Below are positions 23,363-23,375 of a stretch of DNA of 23,375 nt, in pieces. Below the pieces are notes generated by a model. It made no database searches. It was not told the origin of the DNA and saw only the letters and a list, made by a program, of their open reading frames with translations. The DNA is taken from NCBI GenBank assembly GCA_051745395.1, contig JBNJEA010000041.1, positions 1-23,375 of the forward strand, in the 5' to 3' direction. This DNA is from JBNJEA01 sp051745395 (GTDB taxonomy: Bacteria > Desulfobacterota > Desulfobacteria > Desulfobacterales > Desulfosalsimonadaceae). The position numbers and the translations under genes were made by a program. The stretch's first letter is position 1; every line of letters begins with the position of its first letter.

Positions 23363-23375
23363 GTCTCTCTCCTCA

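Overview
The window looks like a chromosomal segment of a sulfate-reducing or syntrophic Desulfobacterota bacterium, most likely a Desulfobacterales relative. This is inferred from gene content, not from a marker gene: anaerobic acyl-CoA enzymes, 2-hydroxyacyl-CoA dehydratase/benzoyl-CoA reductase-type ATPases, a CooC-like nickel ATPase, an IcmF fused mutase, a CoA-transferase/GNAT fusion, a sigma-54 activator, and dispersed GC-rich palindromes. No rRNA, tRNA or CRISPR was seen.

Region 1 (1-5913, + strand) is a redox and metallocentre block. A repeat element (1-154) precedes a single 2-hydroxyacyl-CoA dehydratase/BcrBC-like subunit (203-1603), then two BadF/BcrA-type activator ATPases. The first ATPase (1600-2437) is broken by an exact 37-bp tandem duplication; the second (2548-3354) is intact. 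An eight-copy, 8-bp tandem array lies between them. Next come a small protein resembling part of the CO dehydrogenase/acetyl-CoA synthase beta subunit (3672-4421), a CooC-like ATPase with the CxC motif (4457-5248) and a GntR/FCD regulator (5248-5913). A zinc-ribbon membrane protein follows (5926-6495).

Region 2 (6520-9213) is a znuA-znuC-znuB-type metal importer behind a promoter with a Fur/Zur-like palindrome, closed by a probable intrinsic terminator.

Region 3 (9288-18103, + strand) looks like short/branched-chain acyl-CoA metabolism: a YidD-like lipoprotein, IcmF (isobutyryl-CoA mutase fused to its G-protein chaperone), a small CBM48 protein set between palindromic repeats, thiolase, acyl-CoA dehydrogenase and an AMP-forming acyl-CoA synthetase. 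Together they could activate isobutyrate or butyrate, interconvert isobutyryl-CoA and butyryl-CoA, oxidise butyryl-CoA and cleave acetoacetyl-CoA. Crotonase and 3-hydroxyacyl-CoA dehydrogenase are not in the window.

Region 4 (18237-21514, - strand) is a likely two-gene operon: a PAS/sigma-54 activator followed by a CoA-transferase/GNAT fusion. Upstream of the activator is an AT-rich stretch with a palindrome (candidate enhancer) and a near-consensus -24/-12 promoter pointing right. The genes it should drive are not there: an ISAzo13-like insertion sequence (21729-23071) follows directly, and on its far side is a yaaW-like (DUF3944) gene on the - strand that is cut at the IS edge. The right end of the window is therefore a rearrangement junction.
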